From contig JALHLQ010000032.1 of assembly GCA_022844485.1 (NCBI GenBank), positions 1-37,528 of the forward strand: DNA of 37,528 bases, in the 5' to 3' direction. The notes beneath the pieces were generated by a model that did not search any database, was not told where the DNA came from, and saw only the letters and a program-made list of their open reading frames with translations. Below are positions 25,118 through 37,367 of this stretch, piece after piece; positions within the stretch are counted from its first letter, which is position 1, and the number at the start of each line of letters is the position of its first letter. The DNA comes from Xanthobacteraceae bacterium. GTDB taxonomy: Bacteria; Pseudomonadota; Alphaproteobacteria; Rhizobiales; Xanthobacteraceae. Both the position numbers and the translations under genes were made by a program.

Positions 25118-25284
25118 TTTTCCGAAAACTCCGATCTGCGTCCCTGCGGCTTGGGGGGCGCGTCGTCGCGGCTCAGCCAAAACCGCCGTTTCCTCTTCCA
25201 TTGCCTTGATCTAGATCGCATATTGCGGGGCCGAGACCAAGGGCGCCGGGGCCGCGCCGAAGGGCCGGAAACAAGGAGTTTGCG

Positions 25285-26313
25285 ATGGATTTCGAGCGTG
25301 CGGCGAGCCTGCAACCCTCGCCACTCGTGGATCCGTTCGGGCGCACCGTCGACTACCTGCGGGTCTCGGTGACCGACCGATGCGACTTCCGCTGCGTCTA
25401 TTGCATGTCGGAAAACATGACGTTCCTGCCGAAGCAGGACCTCTTGACGCTCGAAGAGCTCGACCGGCTCTGCGGCGCCTTCATCGCGCGCGGCGTTCGC
25501 AAGCTGCGCTTGACCGGCGGCGAGCCGCTGGTCCGCCGCGGGATCATGACCTTGATCGAATCCCTTTCGCGCCATCTGCGGTCGGGCGCGCTCGAGGAAC
25601 TCACCATCACCACCAACGGATCGCAGCTTCCGAAATATGCGCGCGAGCTTGCCGATTACGGGCTGAAGCGCATCAACGTGTCGCTCGATACGCTGGACGC
25701 CGACAAGTTCCGCGCCATCACGCGCTGGGGCGAGTTGGACAAGGTGCTGGCCGGAATCGACGCGGCGCAGTCGGCCGGCTTGAAGGTGAAAATCAACGCC
25801 GTCGCGCTCAAGGGCGTGAACGAGGACGAGTTCGGCTCCCTCATCGCATGGGCGCATGGGCGCGGCATGGACCTCACGCTGATCGAGGTGATGCCGCTCG
25901 GCGAGATCGGCGAGGGGCGGATCGACCAGTATCTGCCGCTGTCGATGGCGCGCGCGCGGATCGCAGAACGCCACACGCTCGAGGATATCGATTATCGCAC
26001 CGGCGGACCGGCGCGCTACGTGCGGGTGAAGGAAACGGGCGGGCGGCTCGGCTTCATCACGCCGATGACGCATAATTTCTGCGAGTCCTGCAACCGCGTG
26101 CGCCTGACCTGCACGGGCACGCTCTACATGTGCCTCGGGCAGGAGGACGCCGCCGATCTGCGGACGCCCTTGCGCGCCTCGGAAGGCAACGACCTGCTCA
26201 ATGCCGCGATCGACGAGGCGATCTCGCGCAAGCCCAAAGGGCACGACTTCGTCATCGACCGGCGGACCAAGCGCCCGGCCGTCTCGCGCCACATGAGCGT
26301 CACCGGCGGCTGA
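25285..26313 (+). CDS. moaA: GTP 3',8-cyclase (molybdenum cofactor biosynthesis)
   Basis: A 342-residue radical SAM enzyme; the ATG follows AAGGAG at six bases. The SAM cluster motif is C33-x3-C37-xx-C40 in [15 protein letters not shown]. The second, GTP-binding [4Fe-4S] cluster is C266, C269 and C283 in [12 protein letters not shown] ... [10 protein letters not shown]. The C-terminus ends in GG as required for MoaA activity (SRHMSVTGG). [11 protein letters not shown] and the downstream SPASM-like C-terminal part are intact. The enzyme rearranges GTP to 3',8-cyclo-GTP in the first step of molybdopterin synthesis, with MoaC acting next. No moaC or moeA is nearby, and no Moco riboswitch-like structure fits into the 83-168-base upstream spacer that I could see. 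Confidence 0.97.
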   Translation: MDFERAASLQPSPLVDPFGRTVDYLRVSVTDRCDFRCVYCMSENMTFLPKQDLLTLEELDRLCGAFIARGVRKLRLTGGEPLVRRGIMTLIESLSRHLRSGALEELTITTNGSQLPKYARELADYGLKRINVSLDTLDADKFRAITRWGELDKVLAGIDAAQSAGLKVKINAVALKGVNEDEFGSLIAWAHGRGMDLTLIEVMPLGEIGEGRIDQYLPLSMARARIAERHTLEDIDYRTGGPARYVRVKETGGRLGFITPMTHNFCESCNRVRLTCTGTLYMCLGQEDAADLRTPLRASEGNDLLNAAIDEAISRKPKGHDFVIDRRTKRPAVSRHMSVTGG

Positions 26314-26447
26314 GACGCAAGGCGCATGGCCGCTCCACGAAAGCGGGCCTCGCCGCGCGCGGCGGCGCGTGTTAGCGCAACGGCGGTCAACCGCGGAGCC
26401 CTCCCCTGTCCGCTGCTCACGCCAACCGCCGCGGAATTCTCGCCCTG

Positions 26448-27305
26448 GTGATTGCGATGGCGACCTTCGCCGCGAATGACACGCTGGTGAAGATGGCCGC
26501 GCAACGCTATCCGCTGGGTGAAGTCATTTTCGTGCGCGGGCTGTTCACGATCGCGTTCATCGCCGCCGCCATGGCCGCGACCGGCCAGATCAGAATGATC
26601 CGCGGATCGATGAACAGCCGCGTCGTCGCGCGCGGGCTGCTCGAGGGGCTCGCCGCGATCCTGTTCACGTCGTCGCTCTTGCGGATGCCGATCGCGGAGG
26701 CCTCCGCCATCATCCTCATTTCGCCGCTGATCATCACGGCCATGGCCGCGTTCTTCTATGGCGAGGCTGTCGGCTGGCGGCGATGGACCGCCATCGCGGT
26801 CGGCTTCGCCGGCGCGATGCTGGTCGTCAAGCCCGCTCCGGGAGCATTCAACGCCTGGGCGCTGGTGGTGCTTGTCTGCGCATTCGTGTCCGCCTCACGC
26901 GACCTGATCACGCGGAATCTCGACCCCAAGATCCCGGCGACGGTCGTGTCGTTCACGGCGGCGAGCGCGGTGACCCTGCTTGGCCTCGGCCTCGGCGCGT
27001 TCGAGAGCTGGCGGCCGATCGACTCCTCTGGCATGGCTCTGATCGCCGTCACCGCCGCGTTTCTCGCGGTCAGCAATTTCTTCCTTGTGCTCGCCTTCCG
27101 CGGCGTCGAGGTCTCGGCCGTGTCTCCCTTCCGCTACAGCCTGATCGTCTGGGCGGCGATCGGCGGCTATCTCGCGTTCGGGGAGACGCCTGATGTCCTT
27201 GCCGTCGCCGGCGCCGCCCTGATCGTCGGAAGCGGCGTCTATGCGCTCCACCGCGAGCGCATCCGGCAGCGCCAGCTCGCGGCGACCGCCGGGCCGGCGG
27301 CGTGA
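26448..27305 (+). CDS. DMT-family (EamA) transporter, possibly with a non-standard start
   Basis: A membrane protein of at least 285 residues with about ten predicted helices in two EamA repeats (VKMAAQRYPLGEVIFVRGLF; LRMPIAEASAIILISPLIIT ... FFYGEAVGWRRW; SPFRYSLIVWAAIGGYLAFGE). The GTG at 26448 would remove part of the first helix. In the same frame the sequence upstream reads SAAHANRRGILALV, which looks like a true N-terminus, and a CTG at 26406 with GGAG seven bases before it could be the real start. No ATG, GTG or TTG is available between 26406 and 26448 in this frame, and a stop lies at 26373. The substrate is unknown; drug/metabolite exporters of this type often move amino acids. It is unrelated in position to the moaA gene upstream. 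Confidence 0.88.
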   Translation: MIAMATFAANDTLVKMAAQRYPLGEVIFVRGLFTIAFIAAAMAATGQIRMIRGSMNSRVVARGLLEGLAAILFTSSLLRMPIAEASAIILISPLIITAMAAFFYGEAVGWRRWTAIAVGFAGAMLVVKPAPGAFNAWALVVLVCAFVSASRDLITRNLDPKIPATVVSFTAASAVTLLGLGLGAFESWRPIDSSGMALIAVTAAFLAVSNFFLVLAFRGVEVSAVSPFRYSLIVWAAIGGYLAFGETPDVLAVAGAALIVGSGVYALHRERIRQRQLAATAGPAA

Positions 27306-27362
27306 GCCGGAATCCGGCGCCGGAAGCAAGGCAAATCGTGGCAAGTGTGTGGAAACTTTAGG

Positions 27363-27390
27363 TTGACGCCGCCGCATTGGTTCGGATTAA
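27363..27390 (+). promoter_or_regulatory. Probable sigma-70-type promoter of the TRAP permease genes
   Basis: TTGACG at 27363-27368 and GATTAA at 27385-27390, 16 bases apart, upstream of the small permease gene at 27461. Both boxes are close to the housekeeping consensus, and a leader of about 65 bases would follow. Assigned by eye only. Confidence 0.4.
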
Positions 27391-27460
27391 GCTGGGCCCG
27401 TCCTCGCTTGTGGCGCGGGCCAATAAACAAGACTTGCTCCAGAGCGCCAGAGGGACAGAC

Positions 27461-28051
27461 GTGAACACGCTTCTCGGCGTGAGCCGGGTCATCGACGCAA
27501 TTACGCTGCGGATCGGCAAGTGGCTGAGCTGGCTCATCCTCGCCGCGGTCGTCGTGTCCGCGACCAACGCCGTCATCCGCAAGCTCTTCGACGCCTCATC
27601 CAACGCCTGGCTCGAGTTGCAGTGGGTGCTGTTCGGGATCGTGTTTCTGCTGTGCTCATCATGGACTTTGCTGGCCAATGAGCACATCCGCATCGACATC
27701 GTGAACGCGCTGTTTCCGAAACGCGTGCGCGACATGATCGACGTGATCGGCCACGTCCTCTTTCTGCTGCCGCTGACGATCGTCATGATCGTGACCTCCT
27801 ACCCCTTCTTCGTGCGCTCGTTCGTCATCAACGAGCAGTCCATGAACGCGGGCGGCCTGCCGCAGTGGCCGGCGAAGTCGCTCATCCTGATCGGATTTGT
27901 TCTTCTGTTCTTCCAGGGGCTGTCGGAATTGATCAAACGCATCGCGGTCATGATGGGCCGCATCCCCGACCCGCATGGCGGCGTGCACGTGACCGCGGTT
28001 GAAGCCGAGGCCGAGCGCATCATCGCCGAGATCAAACACGAGGCGCGATAG
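27461..28051 (+). CDS. dctQ: TRAP transporter small permease subunit
   Basis: A 196-residue membrane protein with four predicted helices (about 21-42, 53-72, 90-112 and 137-160), the DctQ pattern. I chose the GTG at 27461 behind AGAGGG; an earlier in-frame start would add a leader without family support. Typical DctQ stretches are NAVIRKLFDASSNAWLELQW, LLCSSWTLLANEHIRIDIV and WPAKSLILIGFVLLFFQGLSELIK. Together with DctM it forms the sodium-driven membrane part of a tripartite transporter for organic acids. It begins the dctQM pair (27 bases to the large permease) that faces four substrate-binding protein genes on the opposite strand. Confidence 0.93.
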   Translation: MNTLLGVSRVIDAITLRIGKWLSWLILAAVVVSATNAVIRKLFDASSNAWLELQWVLFGIVFLLCSSWTLLANEHIRIDIVNALFPKRVRDMIDVIGHVLFLLPLTIVMIVTSYPFFVRSFVINEQSMNAGGLPQWPAKSLILIGFVLLFFQGLSELIKRIAVMMGRIPDPHGGVHVTAVEAEAERIIAEIKHEAR

Positions 28052-28078
28052 CGGCGCGAGCGATCGGAGTCTTTGACG

Positions 28079-29899
28079 ATGGCGGAGCTGCTGATCCACT
28101 ACATGGCGCCGATCATGTTTGCGGCGCTCGTTCTGCTGCTCCTTCTGGGTTACCCCGTCGCGTTCGCGCTTGCCGCCAACGGATTGATCTTCGGCCTGAT
28201 CGGAATCGAGCTCGGTCTCTTCCGTCCGGACTTCCTGCAGGCGCTGCCGGAACGCGTGTTCGGGATCATGAGCAATGACACGCTGCTCGCCATTCCGTTC
28301 TTCACCTTCATGGGGCTCGTCCTCGAACGATCGGGAATGGCCGAGGACCTTTTGGATACGATCGGGCAGTTGTTCGGCACCATCCGGGGCGGGCTCGCCT
28401 ATGCCGTGATCTTCGTCGGCGCGCTGCTCGCGGCGACGACGGGCGTCGTCGCCGCCTCGGTCATCTCGATGGGGTTGATCTCGCTTCCCATCATGCTGCG
28501 CTACGGCTACGACCGGCAGCTCGCAACCGGCGTGATCGCCGCCTCCGGCACGCTGGCGCAGATCATTCCGCCCTCGCTCGTGCTCATCGTGATGGCAGAC
28601 CAGCTCGGGCGCTCGGTCGGAGACATGTACGAGGGCGCGTTCGTGCCCGGCATCGTGCTCTCGCTCCTGTATGCGGGATATGTCTTTCTCGCCACGCTGT
28701 TGTGGCCGAAATCGGGACCCGGCCTACCGGTGGATGCAATCGGCTATCGCGAGCCGGACGGCGCGCGGGGCGTGTGGCCGCTCGGCGTGCTCACGCTGTT
28801 CTCCTTCGCGGTCGGCTATTACATCATGATGCAGACGCCCGTGCGCGGCGGCGCCGACTTCGTCATTCTGACCATGTCGGTGGCGGTGACCGTCGCCTTT
28901 TTGTCCGCCGTGTTCAATTACCTGTTCGGCGCCAGGCGGCTGATCCTCACCGTCGCGGCCACCGTCGCTTTCGCCGCTCTGTACTTCGCCTTGCTGGATG
29001 CCGGATGGCAACGCATGGCGCTGGTCGCCGAAGCGATGCTCGCGGGCTGTATCTACGCGGTGCTAGCCGGGACGCTGGAACGGTTCACGGGCGTTCGGCT
29101 GATCTCGAACATGGCCCAGCAGGTCACCTTCGTGATGGTGCCGCCGCTCGCGCTGATCTTCCTCGTGCTCGGCACGATCTTCATCGGCGTGGCGACGCCG
29201 ACGGAAGGCGGCGCGATGGGCGCGGTCGGCGCGCTCCTGCTCGCCATCGCCAAGGGCAGACTGCGCCTGGACCTGGTGCGGCAGGCCGCCGAATCCACCG
29301 CGAAGCTGTCCGCCTTCGTGCTGTTCATCTTGATCGGTGCGCGCGTGTTCTCGCTGACATTCTACGGCGTCAACGGACACCGATGGGTCGAGGAATTGCT
29401 CGTGTCGCTGCCCGGCGGACAGGTGGGCTTCCTCATCTTCGTCAACGTGCTGGTGTTCCTGCTCGCCTTCTTCCTCGATTTCTTCGAACTGGCCTTCATC
29501 GTCGTGCCGCTGCTCGGTCCGGCCGCGGAGAGGCTGGGGATCGATCTGATCTGGTTCGGCGTGATCCTGGGCGTCAACATGCAAACGTCCTTCATGCACC
29601 CGCCGTTCGGCTTCGCGCTCTTCTACCTGCGATCGGTCGCGCCGAAAGACTCCTATCTGGACCGCGTCACCGGCAAGCGCATGGAAGGGGTGACAACGGG
29701 CCAAATCTATTGGGGCGCCGTGCCGTTCGTGATCATCCAGTGCATCATGGTCGGGCTCGTCATCGCGTTTCCGCAAATGGTGCTGCACTACAAGGGGACC
29801 GGCCCGGTGGGCGATCCTTCCAAGGTCAATATCGAAATCCAGATGCCGGCGACCGACCTTCCGCCGCTCGATTTCGGGCCGCCGCCGAAGATTCAATAA
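28079..29899 (+). CDS. dctM: TRAP transporter large permease subunit, extended form
   Basis: A 606-residue permease; the ATG at 28079 follows GGAG at nine bases. The N-terminal half shows the DctM signature LLLLLGYPVAFALAANGL, FFTFMGLVLERSGMAEDLLDTI, AATTGVVAASVISMGLISLP and LAQIIPPSLVLIVMADQLG; the C-terminal half has GVATPTEGGAMGAVGALLLA, FFLDFFELAFIVVPLLGPAA and NMQTSFMHPPFGFALFYLRS. Usual DctM proteins have about 430 residues. This one carries an extra block of about 120 residues (about 221-341) with three to four added helices, as in a known longer subgroup that includes the permeases near TakP-like binding proteins. It moves substrate and sodium across the inner membrane. It ends 54 bases before the stop of the first, convergent binding-protein gene, with a hairpin between. 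Confidence 0.94.
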   Translation: MAELLIHYMAPIMFAALVLLLLLGYPVAFALAANGLIFGLIGIELGLFRPDFLQALPERVFGIMSNDTLLAIPFFTFMGLVLERSGMAEDLLDTIGQLFGTIRGGLAYAVIFVGALLAATTGVVAASVISMGLISLPIMLRYGYDRQLATGVIAASGTLAQIIPPSLVLIVMADQLGRSVGDMYEGAFVPGIVLSLLYAGYVFLATLLWPKSGPGLPVDAIGYREPDGARGVWPLGVLTLFSFAVGYYIMMQTPVRGGADFVILTMSVAVTVAFLSAVFNYLFGARRLILTVAATVAFAALYFALLDAGWQRMALVAEAMLAGCIYAVLAGTLERFTGVRLISNMAQQVTFVMVPPLALIFLVLGTIFIGVATPTEGGAMGAVGALLLAIAKGRLRLDLVRQAAESTAKLSAFVLFILIGARVFSLTFYGVNGHRWVEELLVSLPGGQVGFLIFVNVLVFLLAFFLDFFELAFIVVPLLGPAAERLGIDLIWFGVILGVNMQTSFMHPPFGFALFYLRSVAPKDSYLDRVTGKRMEGVTTGQIYWGAVPFVIIQCIMVGLVIAFPQMVLHYKGTGPVGDPSKVNIEIQMPATDLPPLDFGPPPKIQ

Positions 29900-29902
29900 G
29901 TC

Positions 29903-29932
29903 AAAGCCCCGGAGCAAGAACCCCGGGGCTTT
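29903..29932. terminator. Bidirectional hairpin terminator between dctM and the binding-protein array
   Basis: A perfect 10 bp stem, AAAGCCCCGG (29903-29912) and CCGGGGCTTT (29923-29932), with a 10-base loop and A/T ends on both sides, so it can serve both convergent transcripts. Confidence 0.85.
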
Positions 29933-29952
29933 ATCTTCGGGATCATGCTCGG

Positions 29953-31041
29953 TCAGCTTCTCGCCCGCATCCGCACCTGGAACGCGTCGTAGGACATTTC
30001 CGCCACCTGCATCCAGGCATATGCATCGTTGCGGAACGCCGTCAGGCTGTCATAAAGTTTCTTGAAGTGCGGATTGGTCTTCGAAAGGTCGGCGTAGATT
30101 TCCGCAGCCGCCTTCCAGCACCCTTCGAGCACTTCCTGCGGAAACGGCCGAAGCTGCGCTCCGCTGGCCACGAGCCGTTTGATCGCCGCCGGATTCAAAT
30201 GGTCGTAGCGAGCCGTCGTCCACCCGGCCGCCTCGCGCGCCACAGCCTGGAACATGTGCTGGTATTGCTTCGGCAGTTCGTTCCATTTCGCCAGATTGAT
30301 GATGAAATGCGCGTTTGCGCCGCCCTCCCACCAGCCGGGATAGTAGTAGTACTTCGCCACCTTCACGAAGCCGAGCTTCTCGTCGTCGTAAGGCCCGACC
30401 CATTCCGCGGCGTCGATCGTGCCTTTTTCCAAGGCCGGATAGATGTCCCCCGCCGCGAGCTGTTGCGGCACGACGCCGAGCTTCGCCATGATGCGTCCGG
30501 CAAATCCGCCGACGCGGAACTTGAGTCCGTTCAGATCGGCAACGGACTTGATCTCCTTGCGAAACCAGCCGCCCATCTGGCAGGTGGTGTTTCCGCCCGG
30601 AATTCCCGTCACGCTATATGCTTTCCAGAAATCATTCAGAAGTTCGCTCCCGCCGCCGTGCATGAACCACGCCTCCTGCTGGCGCGTGTTCAAACCGAAC
30701 GGCATGGCGGTGCCGAAGGTGAAGGCCGGGTCCTTGCCGACGTAGTAATACATGGCCGTGTGGCCGACTTCGACGGTCGCGTTCTGCACGGCGTCGAGCA
30801 CTTGCAGACCCGGAACGATTTCTCCCGCCGCAAAAGACTGGACCTGGAAGCGGTTGTCGCTGACTTCGGCAATCCGCTTGGAAAAATACTCGCAGCAGCC
30901 GTAAAGCGTATCGAGCGACTTCGGCCAGCTCGCGGTCAGGCGCCATTTGACCTCAGGCAGCGACTGCGCGACCGCGGGCGCGGCAACGGTTGAAGCAGCG
31001 AGGCCGACGCCGGCTGCCTTGAGAAATTCACGACGTTTCAT
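29953..31041 (-). CDS. TRAP transporter substrate-binding protein, TakP/DctP type, copy A
   Basis: A 362-residue periplasmic binding protein with a twin-arginine signal ([20 protein letters not shown] ... PAVAQ). The start at 31041 is shared by all four paralogues. The body matches TakP-type 2-oxoacid-binding proteins: [68 protein letters not shown] and [20 protein letters not shown] followed by DDEKLGF. In TakP these last regions hold the sodium-bridged carboxylate site. It is nearest to dctQM, on the opposite strand. It differs from the others in having EYFSKRIAEVSDNRF and a CCEYF pair near the N-terminus. In the ligand-facing segment it reads FTFGTAMPFGLNTRQQEAWF. The substrate is probably a monocarboxylic 2-oxo or 2-hydroxy acid, by family inference. 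Confidence 0.94.
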   Translation of the reverse strand: MKRREFLKAAGVGLAASTVAAPAVAQSLPEVKWRLTASWPKSLDTLYGCCEYFSKRIAEVSDNRFQVQSFAAGEIVPGLQVLDAVQNATVEVGHTAMYYYVGKDPAFTFGTAMPFGLNTRQQEAWFMHGGGSELLNDFWKAYSVTGIPGGNTTCQMGGWFRKEIKSVADLNGLKFRVGGFAGRIMAKLGVVPQQLAAGDIYPALEKGTIDAAEWVGPYDDEKLGFVKVAKYYYYPGWWEGGANAHFIINLAKWNELPKQYQHMFQAVAREAAGWTTARYDHLNPAAIKRLVASGAQLRPFPQEVLEGCWKAAAEIYADLSKTNPHFKKLYDSLTAFRNDAYAWMQVAEMSYDAFQVRMRARS

Positions 31042-31151
31042 TGACGTTCCCTCTCCGTTATCCGCCGGACCGCGACGCGAGGGAGGCGCACGACGTCTTC
31101 CGCTTGCGTCAACGGCCGACGCCGCATCATACGCCAAGTTTCCGGCAAGGC

Positions 31152-31184
31152 GAAAAGCCCGGAGGCGAGCCGTCCGGGCTTTTC
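31152..31184 (-). terminator. Hairpin terminator after copy B
   Basis: A perfect 12 bp stem, GAAAAGCCCGGA (31152-31163) and TCCGGGCTTTTC (31173-31184), with a nine-base loop and an intrinsic TTTT in the descending arm on the minus strand. It ends the copy B transcript before the copy A promoter. Confidence 0.82.
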
Positions 31185-31207
31185 GATGCGATGCTGCGGT
31201 GCGGCGG

Positions 31208-32359
<1,152 letters not shown>

Positions 32360-32413
32360 TCACTGCATCCGCGGCCGACGAGGCATCATAGTCAGGTCCG
32401 TTCAAGAACGAAA

Positions 32414-32439
32414 AGCCCGGAGGCGCAAACCTCCGGGCT
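32414..32439 (-). terminator. Hairpin terminator after copy C
   Basis: A perfect 10 bp stem, AGCCCGGAGG (32414-32423) and CCTCCGGGCT (32430-32439), with a six-base loop. On the minus strand it is followed by TTTCG, as in a rho-independent terminator. Confidence 0.82.
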
Positions 32440-32464
32440 CACCATGCGGTTTAGCAACGCGCGG

Positions 32465-33634
<1,170 letters not shown>

Positions 33635-33673
33635 CTAAGCAAAAGTCCCTAGAGGAATGCACCCGCAAAGTCC

Positions 33674-33706
33674 AACGGCCCGATGGGGATTGCCCTCCGG
33701 GCCGTT
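33674..33706 (-). terminator. Hairpin after copy D
   Basis: A 9 bp perfect stem, AACGGCCCG (33674-33682) and CGGGCCGTT (33698-33706), with a 15-base loop. The downstream T-run is weak (TTGGACTTT on the minus strand), so termination is less certain than for the other copies. Confidence 0.6.
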
Positions 33707-33731
33707 CACTTCGCCGTGCTCGCCGCCGGGA

Positions 33732-34973
<1,242 letters not shown>

Positions 34974-36110
34974 TCAGGCCTCGATCACGATCTTCGGTGC
35001 AGCCCGCGGCTTGGTGTCGCCGCCGGTCAAGGCGGCCCAGACACGCGCGGCGATCTCGCGATAGATCTTCGCATGCGCGCTGCCGGGATCCGTTGCGACG
35101 ACGGGGCGGCCGGAGTCCGAGGTTTCACGGATGACCATGGTGAGCGGCACTTCGCCGAGGAACGGCACGCCCAGGCGTTCCGCTTCGTGGCGGGCGCCGC
35201 CGTGGCCAAAAATGTCGGAGCGGGAGCCGCAGCTTGGGCAGAGGAAGTAGCTCATGTTCTCGACGATGCCGAGCACCGGCACATTCACGCGCCCGAACAT
35301 GGCGATGCCGCGACGCGCGTCGATCAGCGCAAGGTCCTGCGGCGTCGAGACGATGACCGCCCCGGCGAGCGGCACCTGCTGCGCCATGGTCAGCTGCGCG
35401 TCCCCGGTGCCGGGCGGCATATCGACGACCATCACGTCGATCTCGCCCCATTCGACCTCCCGGAGCATTTGCGTCAGCGCCGACATCACCATCGGCCCGC
35501 GCCAGATCATCGGCGTCTCTTCCTCGACGAGGAAGCCGATCGACATCACCGCCATGCCGTAGCCGGTCATCGGCTTGAGCTTGTTGCCGCCCATCATTTG
35601 CGGGCGGCCGCGGATCGCGAGCAGCTTCGGCATCGAGGGACCGTAGATGTCGGCGTCGAGCACGCCGACCTTCAGGCCGAGGTCGCGCAGGCCGAGCGCG
35701 AGATTGACGGCGGTCGTCGACTTGCCGACGCCGCCTTTTCCCGACGCCACGGCGATGATGTATTTCACGCCGGGGACGCCGACCTCGCCGCCCTGCCCCT
35801 GCCCGGCGCGATGGCGATGCGGCGCCGCCGCTGCCGGCGCCGAGGGAGCCGCGGCGCCGCCGGCGGCACGCTCGGCCGTCAATGCAATGAGGGCCGATTT
35901 GACGCCGGGCACCGCGCGCACCGCGGCTTCCGCCGCCTTTCGCGCCGGCTCCCAATGCGTGACGGCCGAGGCTTCGACCGTCATCGAAAAGAACACCTTG
36001 CCGTCGCTGACGACAACGTCGGACAGCGTTCCGGTTTCGGGAAGCGGCCGGCCGTCGGGGCCTTTCACGCCGGCGAGAGCCCGCAACACATCGTCCTTCA
36101 AAGACGCCAT
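34974..36110 (-). CDS. apbC: Mrp/ApbC-family iron-sulfur cluster carrier
   Basis: A 378-residue cytosolic P-loop ATPase. An N-terminal MIP18/DUF59-like domain (about 1-75, with LPETGTLSDVVVSDGKVFFSM) is joined by an alanine-rich, histidine-containing linker (about 83-112) to the Mrp NTPase. The deviant Walker A is VASGKGGVGKSTTAVNLALG (GKGGVGKST 124-132), followed by GVLDADIYGPSMPKLL, the switch-like DMPPGTGDAQLTMAQQVPLA and the cluster-binding CxxC in NMSYFLCPSCGSRSDIFG. It assembles and transfers [4Fe-4S] clusters to apoproteins as a dimer bridged by the CxxC motifs. All key residues are present. It is upstream of, but probably not co-transcribed with, the binding-protein array. The stop and the start of copy D are 153 bases apart. 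Confidence 0.95.
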   Translation of the reverse strand: MASLKDDVLRALAGVKGPDGRPLPETGTLSDVVVSDGKVFFSMTVEASAVTHWEPARKAAEAAVRAVPGVKSALIALTAERAAGGAAAPSAPAAAAPHRHRAGQGQGGEVGVPGVKYIIAVASGKGGVGKSTTAVNLALGLRDLGLKVGVLDADIYGPSMPKLLAIRGRPQMMGGNKLKPMTGYGMAVMSIGFLVEEETPMIWRGPMVMSALTQMLREVEWGEIDVMVVDMPPGTGDAQLTMAQQVPLAGAVIVSTPQDLALIDARRGIAMFGRVNVPVLGIVENMSYFLCPSCGSRSDIFGHGGARHEAERLGVPFLGEVPLTMVIRETSDSGRPVVATDPGSAHAKIYREIAARVWAALTGGDTKPRAAPKIVIEA

Positions 36111-36283
36111 GACAAAATCCTTTGAACGCTGCGCGCATTAACAGGATCGCCGTGGAGCCGGTCAACCGGGAGGCGGCCGACGTGTGGTCGCAGGCCAACT
36201 TGGTCCTTGCGCAAGCGGCGCGCCTGGTTGACTGCCCAATGAGCCGGGAGCAAACACGCCTGACCTTTTGACGGAGACCAACA

Positions 36284-37153
36284 ATGGCGAAGGTGGCGTT
36301 TCTCGGGCTTGGCGTCATGGGCTTTCCCATGGCCGGACATCTCAAGACCAAGGGCGGGCATGAGGTGACGGTCTACAACCGCACAGCGGCGAAGGCGGAG
36401 ACATGGGTCGGCCAATACAAGGGGCGGCACGCGCCAACGCCGAAGGCCGCCGCCGAGGGCCAGGATTTCGTCATGTGCTGCGTCGGCAACGACGCGGACT
36501 TGCGCGCGGTGACGCTCGGCTCCGACGGCGCTTTCCACGGCATGAAGAAAGGCGCCGTCTTCGTCGACCACACGACGGCTTCGGCCGAAGTGGCACGCGA
36601 GCTTCATGCCGAGGCGACGAAGCGCGGATTCGGCTTTGTCGATGCGCCGGTGTCGGGCGGACAGGCCGGGGCGGAGAACGGGGTCCTCACCGTGATGTGC
36701 GGCGGCGACAAGGAGCCCTATGCGAAAGCCGAACCCGTCATTCAGGCCTATGCCCGCATGTGTCAGCTCCTGGGCCCTTCGGGATCGGGGCAGCTCGCCA
36801 AAATGGTGAACCAGATCTGCATTGCCGGGCTGGTGCAGGGCCTGTCGGAGGGAATCCATTTCGCCAAACGGGCCGGCCTGGATGTCGAGGCTTTGATCGG
36901 CGTGATCTCGAAGGGAGCGGCGCAATCCTGGCAGATGGAGAACCGCTACAAGACGATGAATGCCGGCAAGTTCGACTTCGGCTTCGCCGTCGACTGGATG
37001 CGCAAGGATCTCGGCATCTGCCTGTCGGAAGCGCGGCGCAACGGCGCGCATCTGCCCATCACCGCCCTCGTCGACCAGTTCTATTCGGAAGTGCAGAAGA
37101 TGGGCGGCCGCCGCTGGGACACGTCGAGCCTGATCGCCCGGCTGGAACGCTGA
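36284..37153 (+). CDS. NAD(P)-dependent beta-hydroxyacid dehydrogenase (HIBADH/GarR type)
   Basis: A 289-residue enzyme of the 3-hydroxyisobutyrate / tartronate semialdehyde reductase family; the ATG follows GGAG at nine bases. The Rossmann motif is FLGLGVMGFPMAGHL (GxGxMG, 8-13), with NRT after strand 2, which favours NADP over NAD. The substrate signature DAPVSGGQAGAENGVLTVMCG and the catalytic lysine in GSGQLAKMVNQ (K173, N176) are intact, and the C-terminal helical domain has DWMRKDLGICLSEARRNG. It reduces or oxidises a 3-hydroxy acid such as tartronate semialdehyde or 3-hydroxyisobutyrate; the exact substrate cannot be told. It is divergent from the Mrp/ApbC gene and followed by an intergenic palindromic repeat. 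Confidence 0.93.
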   Translation: MAKVAFLGLGVMGFPMAGHLKTKGGHEVTVYNRTAAKAETWVGQYKGRHAPTPKAAAEGQDFVMCCVGNDADLRAVTLGSDGAFHGMKKGAVFVDHTTASAEVARELHAEATKRGFGFVDAPVSGGQAGAENGVLTVMCGGDKEPYAKAEPVIQAYARMCQLLGPSGSGQLAKMVNQICIAGLVQGLSEGIHFAKRAGLDVEALIGVISKGAAQSWQMENRYKTMNAGKFDFGFAVDWMRKDLGICLSEARRNGAHLPITALVDQFYSEVQKMGGRRWDTSSLIARLER

Positions 37154-37164
37154 GGCGCCGTTTG

Positions 37165-37305
37165 CCGCCTCCCCTCTCCCCTTGCGAGAGAGGGGTGCCC
37201 GTGCGCAGCACGGGCGGGGTGAGGGGCGTCTTCTTGCAACGCAGAGCCCCCTCACCCGGCTCGGACCTTCGGTCCTCACCACCCTCTCCCGCGAGGGGAG
37301 AGGGT
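37165..37305. repeat. Intergenic palindromic repeat (CTCTCCC / GGGAGAG type)
   Basis: A composite repeat with arms CCTCTCCCCTTGCGAGAGAG near 37168 and CCCTCTCCCGCGAGGGGAGA near 37282, an inner hairpin GTGCCCGTGC-GCA-GCACGGGC (37196-37216) and CCCCTCACCC stretches. Elements of this look are widespread in proteobacterial intergenic regions. No gene lies within it. Confidence 0.75.
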
Positions 37306-37333
37306 TTCCCGTTCCGGCATCTGAAGTTCACCT

Positions 37334-37367
37334 GAAGCGTTGCGCGAGCGGCCTCGCGCAACGCTTC
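37334..37367. terminator. Strong hairpin overlapping the stop codon of the last gene
   Basis: A perfect 15 bp stem, GAAGCGTTGCGCGAG (37334-37348) and CTCGCGCAACGCTTC (37353-37367), with a CGGC loop. The right arm includes two bases of the stop codon at 37366-37368. There is no T-run afterwards on the minus strand, so it may end transcription in another way or protect the mRNA 3' end. Confidence 0.6.

Noticed and set aside
25118..25284. Moco riboswitch upstream of moaA
   Set aside because: The upstream spacer is short and I see none of the expected long conserved stems; the sequence looks like an ordinary divergent promoter region.
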